The translations under genes were made by a program, and so were the position numbers. This document shows positions 8,762 to 17,312 of a DNA stretch of 41,563 nucleotides, one piece after another (within the stretch, counting starts at the first letter, position 1; each line of letters starts with the position of its first letter). Origin of the DNA: Planctomycetia bacterium. GTDB lineage: Bacteria > Planctomycetota > UBA1135 > GCA-002686595. The stretch covers positions 1 through 41,563 of the forward strand of contig SXXH01000238.1 of assembly GCA_005789645.1 (NCBI GenBank). The letters run 5' to 3'. Under the pieces are notes generated by a model, which ran no database searches, was not told the origin of the DNA, and worked only from the letters and a program-made list of their open reading frames with translations.

Positions 8762-10648
8762 TCAGCGCGCCATGCCTGGCTTGATGCGGACCTCGACCTC
8801 GCGCGCGAGGGTGTTGCGGTACGAACCGATGTCGGTCAGGAACGGGCGCTCGGTGCGCAGTTCCTCGGCCAGTTCCGCCTTGGCTTCCTCGAAGGAGACC
8901 TTGCGGCGCTCCAGCACATGGAAGGCCACCCACGCCGATCCGTAGGACAGCGCGGCTGTCGTGCCGCCCACCGGTTGGCCCAGCACCGCGTCCGCCAGCG
9001 CTTGCGGCACTGAATCGGCGCGGAAGCGACCGGGGCGGCGGCCGCCCGCTTCGCGCGTCGCGAGGTCCTCGCTCGCCTCGCGCGCGAGGTCGGCGAACGA
9101 CTCCCCCGCCGTGGCACGCGCCAACAAGGCCGCCAGCTCGATCCTCGCCGCCTCGGAAGCACGCGCCAATTCGGCCTCGACCGCCTCGCGCGACGGCTCG
9201 CCGGCGGGCAGCGAACCCTTGATGCGTCGCACGATCCAGGCGACCTCGAAGCGCTCGCCCTCGTCTCCGTAGGCGGCGATGTAGCGTTCGCGGAGGGCGC
9301 GCTCGTCGACCACGCGCTCCCTGAGCATCAGCTTCTCGGCCAGGAGATCGATGCGCCAACGCTCGGCCAGCGAAGCGCGGAACGACTCCTCGGTGCGGTT
9401 GGCCCGGCGCAGGAAGGCCAGCCAACCTTCGCGTTGGCGCTTGAAGCCCTCGTCGATCATCGTCTCGATGTGCTCGTCGACGCGCGCGCGCACCTCGGCT
9501 TCGGTCACCGACACGCCCGCGGCCGCGGCCTTGCGCTCGACGGCCCAGTCCTCGACGAAGCGCGTCAAGGCCGTCTCGCCCTGCCAATACAGGAGGAAGC
9601 GCGCGTACTCCGCGCGGCCGACCGGCTCGCCATCGACCAGCATCACAGGCAAGTCGCCCCCGCCCTGTTCGCCCTTGGAAGGCGCCTGCCACATCTGCGG
9701 CAGCACCTCGACCTTCGTGTTGACGTGCAACGGCTCGAGGATGGCACCCACCTCGTCGGGTTCCGGCCCCTTCTCGGCCAGCATGGCGACGATGGCCGGC
9801 CGCGCCGCCTCCAGCTCCGTGGCCTGCACCGCGCGCACCTTGACCAGCCACCAACCGCCCTTGCCTTGCAGCGGTTGGGACAACTCGCCCACGGCGAGCT
9901 TGGCGAGTTCGTCGTGGAAGCCCTTGGGCCAACCTTCATCGCGGAAGGAACTGGGCACGCCGCGTCCATCGCGCGTGTCGGGATCTTCGCTGGTCTCGCG
10001 CGCGACCTTGCCGAAGTCCTCGCCGGCGGCGATGCGCGCGCGCGCGGCCAAGGCGCGGGCCTTGGACTTGGACCAAGCCTCTTCTTGGGCCTGCTTGCGC
10101 GCTTCGGTGTCGGACTGGGCCGAGGAGCGCACTTCGGCTAGGTAGAAGCTCATCGACAACTCGTAGCGGCGACCAAGCTTGCCGTGCAGCCGTTCCCACT
10201 CGCGCACGATCTTGTGCTCGGGGACCACGCGCCCGATCGAGGCCATCTTCCGCGCCAGGAGATGAGGACGCGCCTCGATCTCGCGTTGCCGTCTCGCTCC
10301 CGCCTCGGTGCGCCCCGTGCGCGCGAACTCCGCGCGCCACTCGTCGAGGTTGCCGAAGAACGCATGTTGGATGCGTTCGTCGAAGTCGCGCTGCACTTGC
10401 GCGGACAGCTCCTCCTGCGACAACTCGACGCCGACGGCGCGCGCGGCGCGCTCGACAGCGACCTGCTCGGCGCCATACACGCGCGCCAGGCGCTCGCCGT
10501 GCGTCAGCAGCAGCCAAGAGGCGTACGCATCGGGCGCGATGCACACACCATCGAGCTCGACCACCGCCTCTTCCGCCGCCGGTGCTTGCATGGCCAGGGA
10601 GTGGGTCGAAGCGATGGAGAGCAGCAGGGCGAGGATCATCGTTCGCAT
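8762..10648 (-). CDS. Exported double-parvulin (PpiC/SurA-type) peptidyl-prolyl isomerase
   Basis: A 628-aa exported protein starting at the ATG that opens the signal peptide (MRTMILALLLSIASTHSLA). Two parvulin modules are visible. The first (~residues 135-285) contains GEDFGKVARETSEDP and the hydrophobic WWLVKVRAV closing strand. The second (~470-600) contains GESFADLAREASEDL, the Gly-rich stretch and WVAFHVLERR. Each is preceded by helical SurA-N-like sequence, so the protein looks like two fused SurA units. Its expected role is folding of exported or outer-membrane proteins. It stands alone; the upstream 355 bp are AT-rich and shared with the divergent gene at 11004. Confidence 0.83.
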   Translation of the reverse strand: MRTMILALLLSIASTHSLAMQAPAAEEAVVELDGVCIAPDAYASWLLLTHGERLARVYGAEQVAVERAARAVGVELSQEELSAQVQRDFDERIQHAFFGNLDEWRAEFARTGRTEAGARRQREIEARPHLLARKMASIGRVVPEHKIVREWERLHGKLGRRYELSMSFYLAEVRSSAQSDTEARKQAQEEAWSKSKARALAARARIAAGEDFGKVARETSEDPDTRDGRGVPSSFRDEGWPKGFHDELAKLAVGELSQPLQGKGGWWLVKVRAVQATELEAARPAIVAMLAEKGPEPDEVGAILEPLHVNTKVEVLPQMWQAPSKGEQGGGDLPVMLVDGEPVGRAEYARFLLYWQGETALTRFVEDWAVERKAAAAGVSVTEAEVRARVDEHIETMIDEGFKRQREGWLAFLRRANRTEESFRASLAERWRIDLLAEKLMLRERVVDERALRERYIAAYGDEGERFEVAWIVRRIKGSLPAGEPSREAVEAELARASEAARIELAALLARATAGESFADLAREASEDLATREAGGRRPGRFRADSVPQALADAVLGQPVGGTTAALSYGSAWVAFHVLERRKVSFEEAKAELAEELRTERPFLTDIGSYRNTLAREVEVRIKPGMAR

Positions 10649-11003
10649 GGCGCGCACCTTGGTAGGGCCAGAGGGTGCCAGATCATTCGAAGCCAACCCA
10701 TTCTCGTTTGCGATACCCATTTAAAATCGATGCCACTCTCTACGGCGAGCGCATAATCTCAACATTCAACTGACGCAAATGGCGAAAAAACATTGACTTA
10801 CGAGTGCATACCACAATAGATGATGCTAGGCACTGCAAACATCTTGCATTTCAACAACCCATCCCTAGAATGCGTCCTCGTAACGAAGCGATCTGGCTCG
10901 GCGGGACTTCCCGCGTCGTCGGCTGACCCAGAGGCTTCTCCCCAGCGATGCGTGAGCCGATCATCCGCGGATCGCAAGCTTCTCCAAACACTGATCGAGC
11001 AAC
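10649..11003. other. AT-rich divergent intergenic region
   Basis: 355 bp between the parvulin gene (-) and the first exported paralogue (+). It is the most AT-rich stretch here, especially 10690-10870, and probably carries promoters for both. A TTGACT hexamer lies at 10793-10798 on the plus strand. A small hairpin (GCGGG/CCCGC, 10901-10914) sits in what would be the long leader of the gene at 11004. A 64-codon frame (10820-11014) overlapping that gene's start has no protein-like features. Confidence 0.5.
10793..10798 (+). promoter_or_regulatory. Candidate -35 box of the 11004 gene
   Basis: TTGACT lies 211 bp upstream of the start, in AT-rich DNA. No good -10 is found at 17 bp; GATGAT at 10819-10824 is 20 bp away. 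The paralogue at 12316 has a perfect TTGACA about 229 bp upstream, and both hexamers are followed by a TACG, which is the main support for a shared signal. Confidence 0.25.
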
Positions 11004-11942
11004 ATGAAGAATAGCCTCCTCGCGACGCTGGTTCTCGCCGGCGTCTCCGGTTCCGCCTTCGCTGGCACCACCCAGCCGGGCAGCCTCCTCCTCTTCCCCC
11101 TCTTCGACAACGCCCGTGGCGACGAGACCTTCCTCACCGTCACGAACACGAACGCCACCGACTCGGTGACGATCGAGTACGTCTACATCGACGGCTACGA
11201 CTGCCTCGAGTTCAACCGCACGCGCAACCTGACGCCGAACGACACGCTGACGGTTCGCACGAAGAGCGACAACCCCAACATGGTCACCGGCTACTGCTAC
11301 GTGTTCGCCAAGAACGCCGCGGGCGCCGTGTCCTTCAACCACCTGATCGGCTCCGCCCTCATCAACGACGGCAGCACGGGCAGCGACTACGAAATCCAGC
11401 CGTACACCTTCGAAGCCGTCGGCGCCAAGGGCACCGCTACGGACGTCGACGGCAACGGCGTGCGTGACATGGACGGCGTCGAGTACGAAGCCGCTCCGGA
11501 CGCGCTGCACATCCCGCGCTTCATCGGCCAGGGCGCTGCCACGACGGACCTCATCCTCATCAACCTGACGGGTGGCGCTTCCTTCACGGCCATCGTCGAC
11601 TTCCTCGTCTACAACGACAACGAAGAAGTCTTCTCGGCCCAGAAGTCGGTCCAGTGCTGGGACAAGTACACCCTGACCCAAGTGTCGGGCCTGTTCAGCG
11701 ACTCGTTCCTCGCCGGCACCAACAACGCCGCGGGCGAAAGCCTCGGCGGCGCCGAGACGGGCTGGTACTCGATGAAGGGCCGCCTGAGCTTCAGCTCGGC
11801 CGACTCGGAAGCGAACCCGGCCATCCTGGCCCTGCAGGTCGAGCGTCGCGGCTCGAGCTACGGCGCGGTCGCGGCCCTGCCGTACGGCACGGGCGCCCGC
11901 ACCAACGGCGGCCTGATCTTCCACGGCCCGTTCATCCCCTGA
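11004..11942 (+). CDS. Exported protein of unknown function, tandem paralogue 1
   Basis: 312 aa with a clear Sec signal peptide (MKNSLLATLVLAGVSGSAFA, cleavage before GTTQPG). The mature part is beta-rich and acidic: PGSLLLFPLFDNARGDE near the N-terminus, a Cys pair in YDCLEFNRTR and GYCYVFAK, then INLTGGASFTAIVDF, YNDNEE and ETGWYSMKGRLSFSS. The next gene encodes a closely similar protein with the same motifs in the same order. Codon use is strongly biased to C-ending codons, suggesting high expression, and a strong hairpin follows the stop. I do not recognise a named family; an abundant surface or secreted protein is an inference. Confidence 0.82.
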   Translation: MKNSLLATLVLAGVSGSAFAGTTQPGSLLLFPLFDNARGDETFLTVTNTNATDSVTIEYVYIDGYDCLEFNRTRNLTPNDTLTVRTKSDNPNMVTGYCYVFAKNAAGAVSFNHLIGSALINDGSTGSDYEIQPYTFEAVGAKGTATDVDGNGVRDMDGVEYEAAPDALHIPRFIGQGAATTDLILINLTGGASFTAIVDFLVYNDNEEVFSAQKSVQCWDKYTLTQVSGLFSDSFLAGTNNAAGESLGGAETGWYSMKGRLSFSSADSEANPAILALQVERRGSSYGAVAALPYGTGARTNGGLIFHGPFIP

Positions 11943-11994
11943 TCTGAACGCTGGTCGGGTCCTCGAGCCTCGCGGCCCGGGGGCCTCGAAAAAA

Positions 11995-12030
11995 CCGGGC
12001 GGTCCGCGGAGCAATCCGCGGGCCGCCCGG
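11995..12030 (+). terminator. Strong terminator-like hairpin after the 11004 gene
   Basis: A 16-bp stem (11995-12010 with 12015-12030) with one G-U pair and a GCAA tetraloop, 53 bp after the stop. The downstream tail (CTCGCTTTC) is only weakly U-rich. Confidence 0.75.
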
Positions 12031-12315
12031 CTCGCTTTCACCGCGGATCGCGTGGCGCGGACCATTCCGAACTTCGTCCTGTTTGCTTGACACTACGCAC
12101 TTCGCCGCTGGCCTGCGGCCCCGCTCGGCTGCGCACAAGGCGGCGACGCTCCCCCTCCACGCGACGAATGTCGGCGCTTCCCGCCCTCGCGCATCTTGCG
12201 CCTCCGAACGGGAAGGCGGCGCGAGGCCTGCGGCCGCACTTCCGGACCACCACGACTCCCGGTCCGCGGCAGCCTCGCCCGGTCCGACTGAACGAACGAT
12301 CGAGAGATGGCCACC

Positions 12316-13305
12316 ATGAAGAAGTCCCTGCTCTGCGCGCTCCTCTGCGCCGCCACCAGCCTGCCCGCCCTGGCCGAGGGGCAACGCCCCGGCAGCCTGC
12401 TGGTCTTCCCCTTGGTCGACAACTCTCGCGGCGACGAGACTTGGTTGACCGTGACCAACCTCGCCAGCGGGGCTTCGACCAGCACCGTGGCGGTCGAGTT
12501 CATCTACGTGCGGGGCAACGACTGCCTCGAGTTCAACCGCACGCGCATCCTCACGCCCAAGGACACGATCACGGTCCGCACCAAGAACGACAACCCGCAG
12601 ATGGCCGCCGGCTACTGCTACGCGTTCGCCAAGGACCCGGTCAGCGGCCTGCCGATCACCCACAACTTCCTGATCGGCCGCGAGGTCGTGCTGATCGGCA
12701 TGACGATGCAGACGATCGAGATCCCCGCCATCCCCTTCGTGGGCCTCGGCACGCAGGGACAAGGCACGGATCGCAACGGCAATGGCCGGCGCGACTTCGA
12801 CGGCCTCGAGTACGAGCCGGTGCCCGAAGAGCTGCATGTGCCGAGCTTCGTCGGGCAGACGCCGCAGGTGCCGCCGTTCATCTCGCGCAACGAACTGGTC
12901 TTGATCAACTTGACGGGCGGAGCGGCCTTCACCGCCGTGGTCGACTTCCGCATCTACAACGACAACGAAGAGGCCTTCTCGGCCCAGACGAGCTTCAGCT
13001 GCTGGACGCGTCGCCAGCTGCTGGACATCAGCGGGGTGTTCAGCCAGGGCTTCTTGTTCTTCACCAACCACAACCCGCTCGAGAGCTGGCCGCAGGCCGT
13101 CGGCGTCCCTTTGCCCGACCTCGAGACGGGCTGGTACACGATCGACGGCAACGTCGCCTTCAGCTCGGCCGACAGCGAACAGGATCCGGCGCTGCTCGCG
13201 GTCCAGATCGAGCGCAACTACTTCGGCTACAACGCGAGCCTGCCGTGGGCCACGGGCACCCAGACCAACGGGACCCTGCTGCTCTTGGGCAACCAGTACC
13301 CGTGA
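12316..13305 (+). CDS. Exported protein of unknown function, tandem paralogue 2
   Basis: 329 aa from ATG 12316 (MKKSLLCALLCAATSLPALA signal peptide); GAGAG lies 9 bases upstream. An in-frame ATG at 12307 would add three residues and overlaps no better ribosome site. The mature protein mirrors the product at 11004: RPGSLLVFPLVDNSRGDE, NDCLEFNRTRILTP, GYCYAFAK, INLTGGAAFTAVVDF, IYNDNEEAFSAQ and ETGWYTIDGNVAFSSADSE. It differs by insertions around residues 125-190. The 285-bp gap from the upstream hairpin suggests its own promoter. Function is unknown; the duplication argues for a structural or surface role. Confidence 0.82.
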   Translation: MKKSLLCALLCAATSLPALAEGQRPGSLLVFPLVDNSRGDETWLTVTNLASGASTSTVAVEFIYVRGNDCLEFNRTRILTPKDTITVRTKNDNPQMAAGYCYAFAKDPVSGLPITHNFLIGREVVLIGMTMQTIEIPAIPFVGLGTQGQGTDRNGNGRRDFDGLEYEPVPEELHVPSFVGQTPQVPPFISRNELVLINLTGGAAFTAVVDFRIYNDNEEAFSAQTSFSCWTRRQLLDISGVFSQGFLFFTNHNPLESWPQAVGVPLPDLETGWYTIDGNVAFSSADSEQDPALLAVQIERNYFGYNASLPWATGTQTNGTLLLLGNQYP

Positions 13306-13312
13306 GGAGGCC

Positions 13313-13332
13313 GGTCCGCCCCGCGGCGGACC
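13313..13332 (+). terminator. Short hairpin just after the 12316 gene
   Basis: A perfect 8-bp stem (GGTCCGCC/GGCGGACC) with a CCGC loop, 7 bp after the stop. No U tract follows; it is the first of two stacked hairpins. Confidence 0.55.
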
Positions 13333-13344
13333 GCTTGAAGCATC

Positions 13345-13382
13345 GCGGGCGCGGCATCCGGCATCCCGGACGCCGCGCCCGC
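13345..13382. terminator. Long hairpin between convergent genes
   Basis: A perfect 11-bp outer stem (13345-13355 with 13372-13382), extended by a TCCGG/CCGGA inner stem after one mismatch, with loop CATC. It lies between the convergent genes ending at 13305 and 13435 and could end transcripts from either side. Confidence 0.65.
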
Positions 13383-13434
13383 GGCGCATGTCGTCGTGTT
13401 CGTCGTGTTGGTGGCGCTCGGAGCTCCCCCCCCG

Positions 13435-14259
13435 TCAAGGCAGCCAGGAGACGGTGTAGGCATTCGTCAGGTTCGAACTGAAGCCGCCGCACGCGCCTGC
13501 GCCATCGAGGTACCAAGCTTGGTAGTGGCGCGTGCTGCCGGGCGGAACGAAGCCGCGCAACGACACGGACTGTTCGCCCGGCTCGGGCAGGCGGGCCACG
13601 CCGAAGCTCACGGTCTTCACGCCGAGGCGCACCACGTTGCCGCCCGCGCAGCGCAAGCCGTCGCCGAACGCGACCCCGGCTCCCGCCCCTAGCAAGGTGC
13701 TGCCTTGGATGAAGGTCACGTTGTTGCCCTCGGGCAGGCCGTTGATCCACAGCTGCAAGCTGTCGGATCCGAGGCTCGCGCCGCCGGAAGCGCGCAGGCG
13801 GCCCCCGACGAGGATGGAGCTGCGGCACCCCACTGGTTCGCCGCCACCGTTGCCGCAAGGACAAGCTGCCAGCGTGCCGAAGCAGGCCGCGACGCCCGGC
13901 GCGGGGCGGGCGACTTGGATGGCGCCTTTCATCTGGATGGTGAAGTGCGGCGCGCAGAAGTACTCGTAGCGATCGCCCACGCGCGGGTTCGCGGCGAGGA
14001 AGGCGTCGCTGAAGACGACCGAGTAGCTCTGCACTCCCGAGGTCAGCGACGAGTGGAAGGCCTCGTTGCCGTTGACGACCCCATCCACGCCCTCTGTCGC
14101 GGTGTGGGAGCCGCTGGTCCACACGAAGCGCACCGTGTCGCCTGGGTTGACCACGACTTCGCGCGGCGTGAAGAAGAAGCCCACCTGCTGGACCACGACT
14201 GTCTCCGCGAAAGCGGGAGCGGAGTGCAACAGGGCGAAGAGCAGGGCGAGGATCCTCAT
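13435..14259 (-). CDS. Exported plastocyanin-like cupredoxin with planctomycete C-terminal domain
   Basis: 274 aa. The signal peptide is MRILALLFALLHSAPAFA; that ATG (14259) is used although the frame is open further. Residues 20-120 are a type-1 copper domain with all four ligands: His52 (GSHTAT), Cys102, His105 and Met110 (FCAPHFTIQMKG). Residues ~135-274 are the shared tail: CFGTLAACPCGN, a GCR..S turn, SDSLQLWI, FGDGLRC, RHYQAWY and NLTNAYTVSWLP at the stop. The copper domain should transfer electrons or bind copper outside the cytoplasm; the tail is probably a sorting, anchoring or folding module. It lies downstream of the radical SAM gene on the same strand, 202 bp away. Confidence 0.87.
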   Translation of the reverse strand: MRILALLFALLHSAPAFAETVVVQQVGFFFTPREVVVNPGDTVRFVWTSGSHTATEGVDGVVNGNEAFHSSLTSGVQSYSVVFSDAFLAANPRVGDRYEYFCAPHFTIQMKGAIQVARPAPGVAACFGTLAACPCGNGGGEPVGCRSSILVGGRLRASGGASLGSDSLQLWINGLPEGNNVTFIQGSTLLGAGAGVAFGDGLRCAGGNVVRLGVKTVSFGVARLPEPGEQSVSLRGFVPPGSTRHYQAWYLDGAGACGGFSSNLTNAYTVSWLP

Positions 14260-14461
14260 GGCGGTCCATGAATCCTCTCCCATGCGTGCGGATCGGGCAA
14301 CCGAGAATCGGGAGCTTGGCGCGGAGCGTGCGCGGAAAGCGCAGGTCACGCGTCGCACGCCGTTGCCAAAGGCCTCCGAACGCCCGTTGGCGCACGTCCG
14401 CGCCGGACGCGCAGCCCGCCGTGACGCTCAGCCTGCGATGACTTCCAACCCGCGACGACTT

Positions 14462-16117
14462 CTAACCCGCCGTGGTCTCGGTCATCGCTTCACGGCTCTT
14501 GCTGGCGGCGTTCGAGCTCGTGCCCGTCTTGTGGCCCGGATCGATCCACGAGCGCGAGGTCTCGGCACGCTTGAAGAGCTTCTTCTCGATGCGGTTGTAC
14601 ACATCGAAGGCGCGCGCTTCCCACTTGCCGCTCGGGAAGCCACCTTGCAAGTCGCCACGTCGCAGGCGCTCCTTGGCGCGCTTCTCCCAGAAGCCGATCT
14701 TGCCGCGCGCCAGACCGTAGTCGAGCGTCACGTAGTGCTGGTACAGCTTGCGCTCGAGCGCCACCTCGGGCGGGATCTTGCCGGGCCAAGTCTCCTCGAG
14801 GTGGTACTCGCCGATCGAACCCCACTCCTTGAGCGTGGTCGGCGGCTGGTAGCCCATCGACACCGCCTGGTCCCACATGGCCGTGCCCGGGATCGGGCGA
14901 TACGGCCAGACGGTCGGACGAGCGAGCGGCGCGGCCACGTGCAGGCGGCGGCACTGGTCGATCGTCTTCATCATCGAATCGCGCTCCTCGCCCGGGTAGC
15001 CGATGATGTAGGTCACCGAGGCGCAGATGCCGCGCTTGTCCATCTCGACCGCCGCGTCGATGTTGTCGTCGCCTTTGATCGGCTTGCCGATCTTCTTCAT
15101 CATCTCGTCGGTGCCGGCTTCGGCGCCGATCTCGGCGATGTACATGCCCGACGCGGCCATGAGGTCCAGCGTCGAGGACTCGTACTTGAGGATCGAGTTG
15201 GTCTCGATGAACGCGTTCCACCAAAACTTGGCGCCGCGGTCGAGCAACCCTTGGGAGAACTCCTTCACGCGCTTTTGCATCACGCCGAAGTTGGCGTCGT
15301 GGAAGCGCACCACATCGAAGTTCCAGCGCTCCTTCAGCTCGCACAGATCGTCGAGCAGCCGGTCGGCCCCCATCGCCTTCCAGCGCCTGTCGGTGACGAT
15401 GGGCGAACAACAGAACGTGCACGGCTCGGGGCAGCCGTAGCTCGAGAAGTACGTGATGCCGAAGTACGGCTTGCGCTCGCCCATGGCGGGCGGTGTCGGC
15501 ATGCGCAGCACGTCCTTGTGCGAGCGCCCGCGCAGCTGGTGCGCACGGTACGGCTCGATGTCGATCAGGTGCCACGGCATGCGCTCGACGATCGCGTCCC
15601 AACCGGCGACGCCGCGCTTCTCCGTCTTGACCACCGCTCCGTCGCGCCACAACGCGAGACCGGGCACGCTCTCCAGCGGTTCGCCGCTGTCGAGCGCGCG
15701 CACCACCTCGTCGAAGGTCACTTCGCCTTGGCCGAGCACCACGCAGTCGTAGAGTCCGGTCGCAAGTTGCAGGTCGGGTCGCACCGAAGCGAACCAGCCG
15801 CCGATGACCGACTTGATGTGCGGGAACTTCGCCTTCACCTTTTGCGAGGCGAGCCACCCGTCGTAGACCATGTACCCCAGGATGCCCGTGGTCGCGTAGA
15901 GGAAAGCGCCCTCGCAAGCCTCGACCAGGCGCCGATGAGCCTCGTCCGCCGAGTGCAAGCTGCCATCGACGATGACGATCTCGTAGCCGTGCGCCAGAGG
16001 ACGCGCCGAGATGGTCAGCATCTCCAGCGGCAGCATGTCCTTGCTGGACGGCAGGCCGAGCGACTCGTCCACCTGCTGCGGCTGGTACAGGACGATCTTC
16101 TTCTTGCGTCCGATCAT
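14462..16117 (-). CDS. B12-binding-domain radical SAM enzyme (BchE/MiaB-like architecture)
   Basis: 551 aa from ATG 16117 (MIGRKKKIVLYQPQQ). Residues ~7-165 form a Rossmann-like B12-binding fold, and the radical SAM core starts at the CxxxCxxC motif Cys229-Cys233-Cys236 (YGCPEPCTFC) and runs to about residue 420 with GAEAG, IGYPGEE and PYRPIPGTAMWDQA. This is the layout of class B methylases, BchE cyclases and hopanoid-modifying enzymes. The substrate cannot be told; the tail is a lysine/arginine-rich helical domain. It lies downstream of the pdxA-like gene with a 223-bp gap, so co-transcription is possible. The frame is open 51 codons upstream, but that stretch is not protein-like. Confidence 0.82.
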   Translation of the reverse strand: MIGRKKKIVLYQPQQVDESLGLPSSKDMLPLEMLTISARPLAHGYEIVIVDGSLHSADEAHRRLVEACEGAFLYATTGILGYMVYDGWLASQKVKAKFPHIKSVIGGWFASVRPDLQLATGLYDCVVLGQGEVTFDEVVRALDSGEPLESVPGLALWRDGAVVKTEKRGVAGWDAIVERMPWHLIDIEPYRAHQLRGRSHKDVLRMPTPPAMGERKPYFGITYFSSYGCPEPCTFCCSPIVTDRRWKAMGADRLLDDLCELKERWNFDVVRFHDANFGVMQKRVKEFSQGLLDRGAKFWWNAFIETNSILKYESSTLDLMAASGMYIAEIGAEAGTDEMMKKIGKPIKGDDNIDAAVEMDKRGICASVTYIIGYPGEERDSMMKTIDQCRRLHVAAPLARPTVWPYRPIPGTAMWDQAVSMGYQPPTTLKEWGSIGEYHLEETWPGKIPPEVALERKLYQHYVTLDYGLARGKIGFWEKRAKERLRRGDLQGGFPSGKWEARAFDVYNRIEKKLFKRAETSRSWIDPGHKTGTSSNAASKSREAMTETTAG

Positions 16118-16340
16118 CGTGGTCTGGAGCGGGTTGCGGCGACGCGCGCCAAAGAGGACGCGCGCCCCGATTCTACCCGCAAAGCTCCCGTCAGGGGCCG
16201 AGTCGGGGGCGGAGCCGGACCGTGATTTTCGGCTGGAAGGCCTTTCCAACCCAAGGTCCAGTCCAACCAACCGGGCCAGGACACCCTCTGACGCAGCACA
16301 GACGCGGCGGGAGAGCGCATCCCACGCCGGCCCGGCTCGC

Positions 16341-17312
16341 TCACGCGCCCCAGGCGGGCGCCCAATCCACCGACTTGTGCAAAGCCGCGATCAAGTTGCT
16401 CGCATCCGCCCGTCCCCGACCGGCGATGTCGAAGGCCGTGCCGTGGGCTGGCGACAGGCGCAGATACGGCAGGCCGCACAGGGCCGTCACGCCGCCGGCG
16501 GGATCGAGCAGCTTGAGCGGGATGAAGGCCTGGTCGTGCCACAACGCCACGACTCCATCCCATTCGCCGTGCGCAGCTTGGCGAAAGACGCTGTCGGGCG
16601 AGATCGGGCCATGCACATCGAGGCCTTCGGCGCGCGCCGCCGCGACGGCCGGTGCGAGGATCTCGTCGTCCTCCGAGCCAAGCAAGCCGTGTTCGCCGGC
16701 GTGCGGATTCCAACCGCACACCGCGAGGCGCGGCCGCTCGACTCCCAGCGCGCGCAGCGTCAAATCGAAGAGCCGCGCGCGATCGAGCACGCGCGCCGTG
16801 GTGACTTCGTCCAGCGCGCGCCGCAGCGGCATGTGTCGAGTGCAGAGGATGACGCGCAGCTTGCCCGCCACGGCCATCATCTCCACGCGCTCGACGCCGC
16901 ACCACCGACCGAGCAGCTCCGTCTGGCCTTCGACGCGCTCGCCAGCGAGGTGCAGCGCCTCCTTGCTGACCGGAGCGGTGACCAGCGCGGCGACGCGTCG
17001 CAAGAGCGCCAACTCGTGCGCCGCGCGCAAGGCGGCGAGCGCTTCGAGGCCGGCTGCGCGTTGGACCTTTCCAACCTGCACTGGACCGTGATCGTCCGTC
17101 GCGAGCCAACCGTGCCCGCGCAACGAAGCCGGATCGTCGGTCGTCTGGATGTCGTCGGGTCGCAGGCGGGCGGGCCCCAACGCCACGAGGCGCGCGCGCC
17201 GCGCCAAGCCTTCGTCGCGCAACGCCAGCAGGGCGATCTCCGGGCCGATCCCCGCGGTGTCTCCGATGGTCAACGCGACCAGCGGCTTGGCTCCTTGAAC
17301 TGCGTCGCTCAC
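16341..17312 (-). CDS. pdxA: PdxA-like 4-hydroxythreonine-4-phosphate dehydrogenase family protein
   Basis: 323 aa, the usual family length. In vitamin B6 synthesis PdxA oxidises 4-phosphohydroxy-threonine with NAD. The N-terminal motif TIGDTAGIGPE and all three metal ligands are present: His160 (TRHMPL), the His of GWNPHAGEHG and the His of LWHDQA. Two substrate-site positions differ from E. coli PdxA: the GHTE His is Gln130 (EGQTELL), and the Asn of GVNITLGLP is Thr (GVTALCGLP). Related enzymes act on other 4-phosphorylated acids, so substrate specificity is open. The GTG start at 17312 overlaps the stop of the DUF3050 gene by 4 bp. Confidence 0.85.
   Translation of the reverse strand: MSDAVQGAKPLVALTIGDTAGIGPEIALLALRDEGLARRARLVALGPARLRPDDIQTTDDPASLRGHGWLATDDHGPVQVGKVQRAAGLEALAALRAAHELALLRRVAALVTAPVSKEALHLAGERVEGQTELLGRWCGVERVEMMAVAGKLRVILCTRHMPLRRALDEVTTARVLDRARLFDLTLRALGVERPRLAVCGWNPHAGEHGLLGSEDDEILAPAVAAARAEGLDVHGPISPDSVFRQAAHGEWDGVVALWHDQAFIPLKLLDPAGGVTALCGLPYLRLSPAHGTAFDIAGRGRADASNLIAALHKSVDWAPAWGA

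Noticed and set aside
10820-11014. 64-codon plus-strand frame before the first exported paralogue
   Set aside because: It overlaps the real start, lacks a ribosome site and has no protein-like features.
12087-12115. Perfect TTGACA as a complete promoter for the 12316 gene
   Set aside because: No -10-like hexamer at 16-18 bp (the sequence is GC-rich there), so only a weak paralogue-based argument remains.
16341-17312. Loss of metal binding in the PdxA-like protein
   Set aside because: On aligning by motif spacing, the changed His of GHTE is a substrate-binding residue; the three metal-binding histidines are all present.
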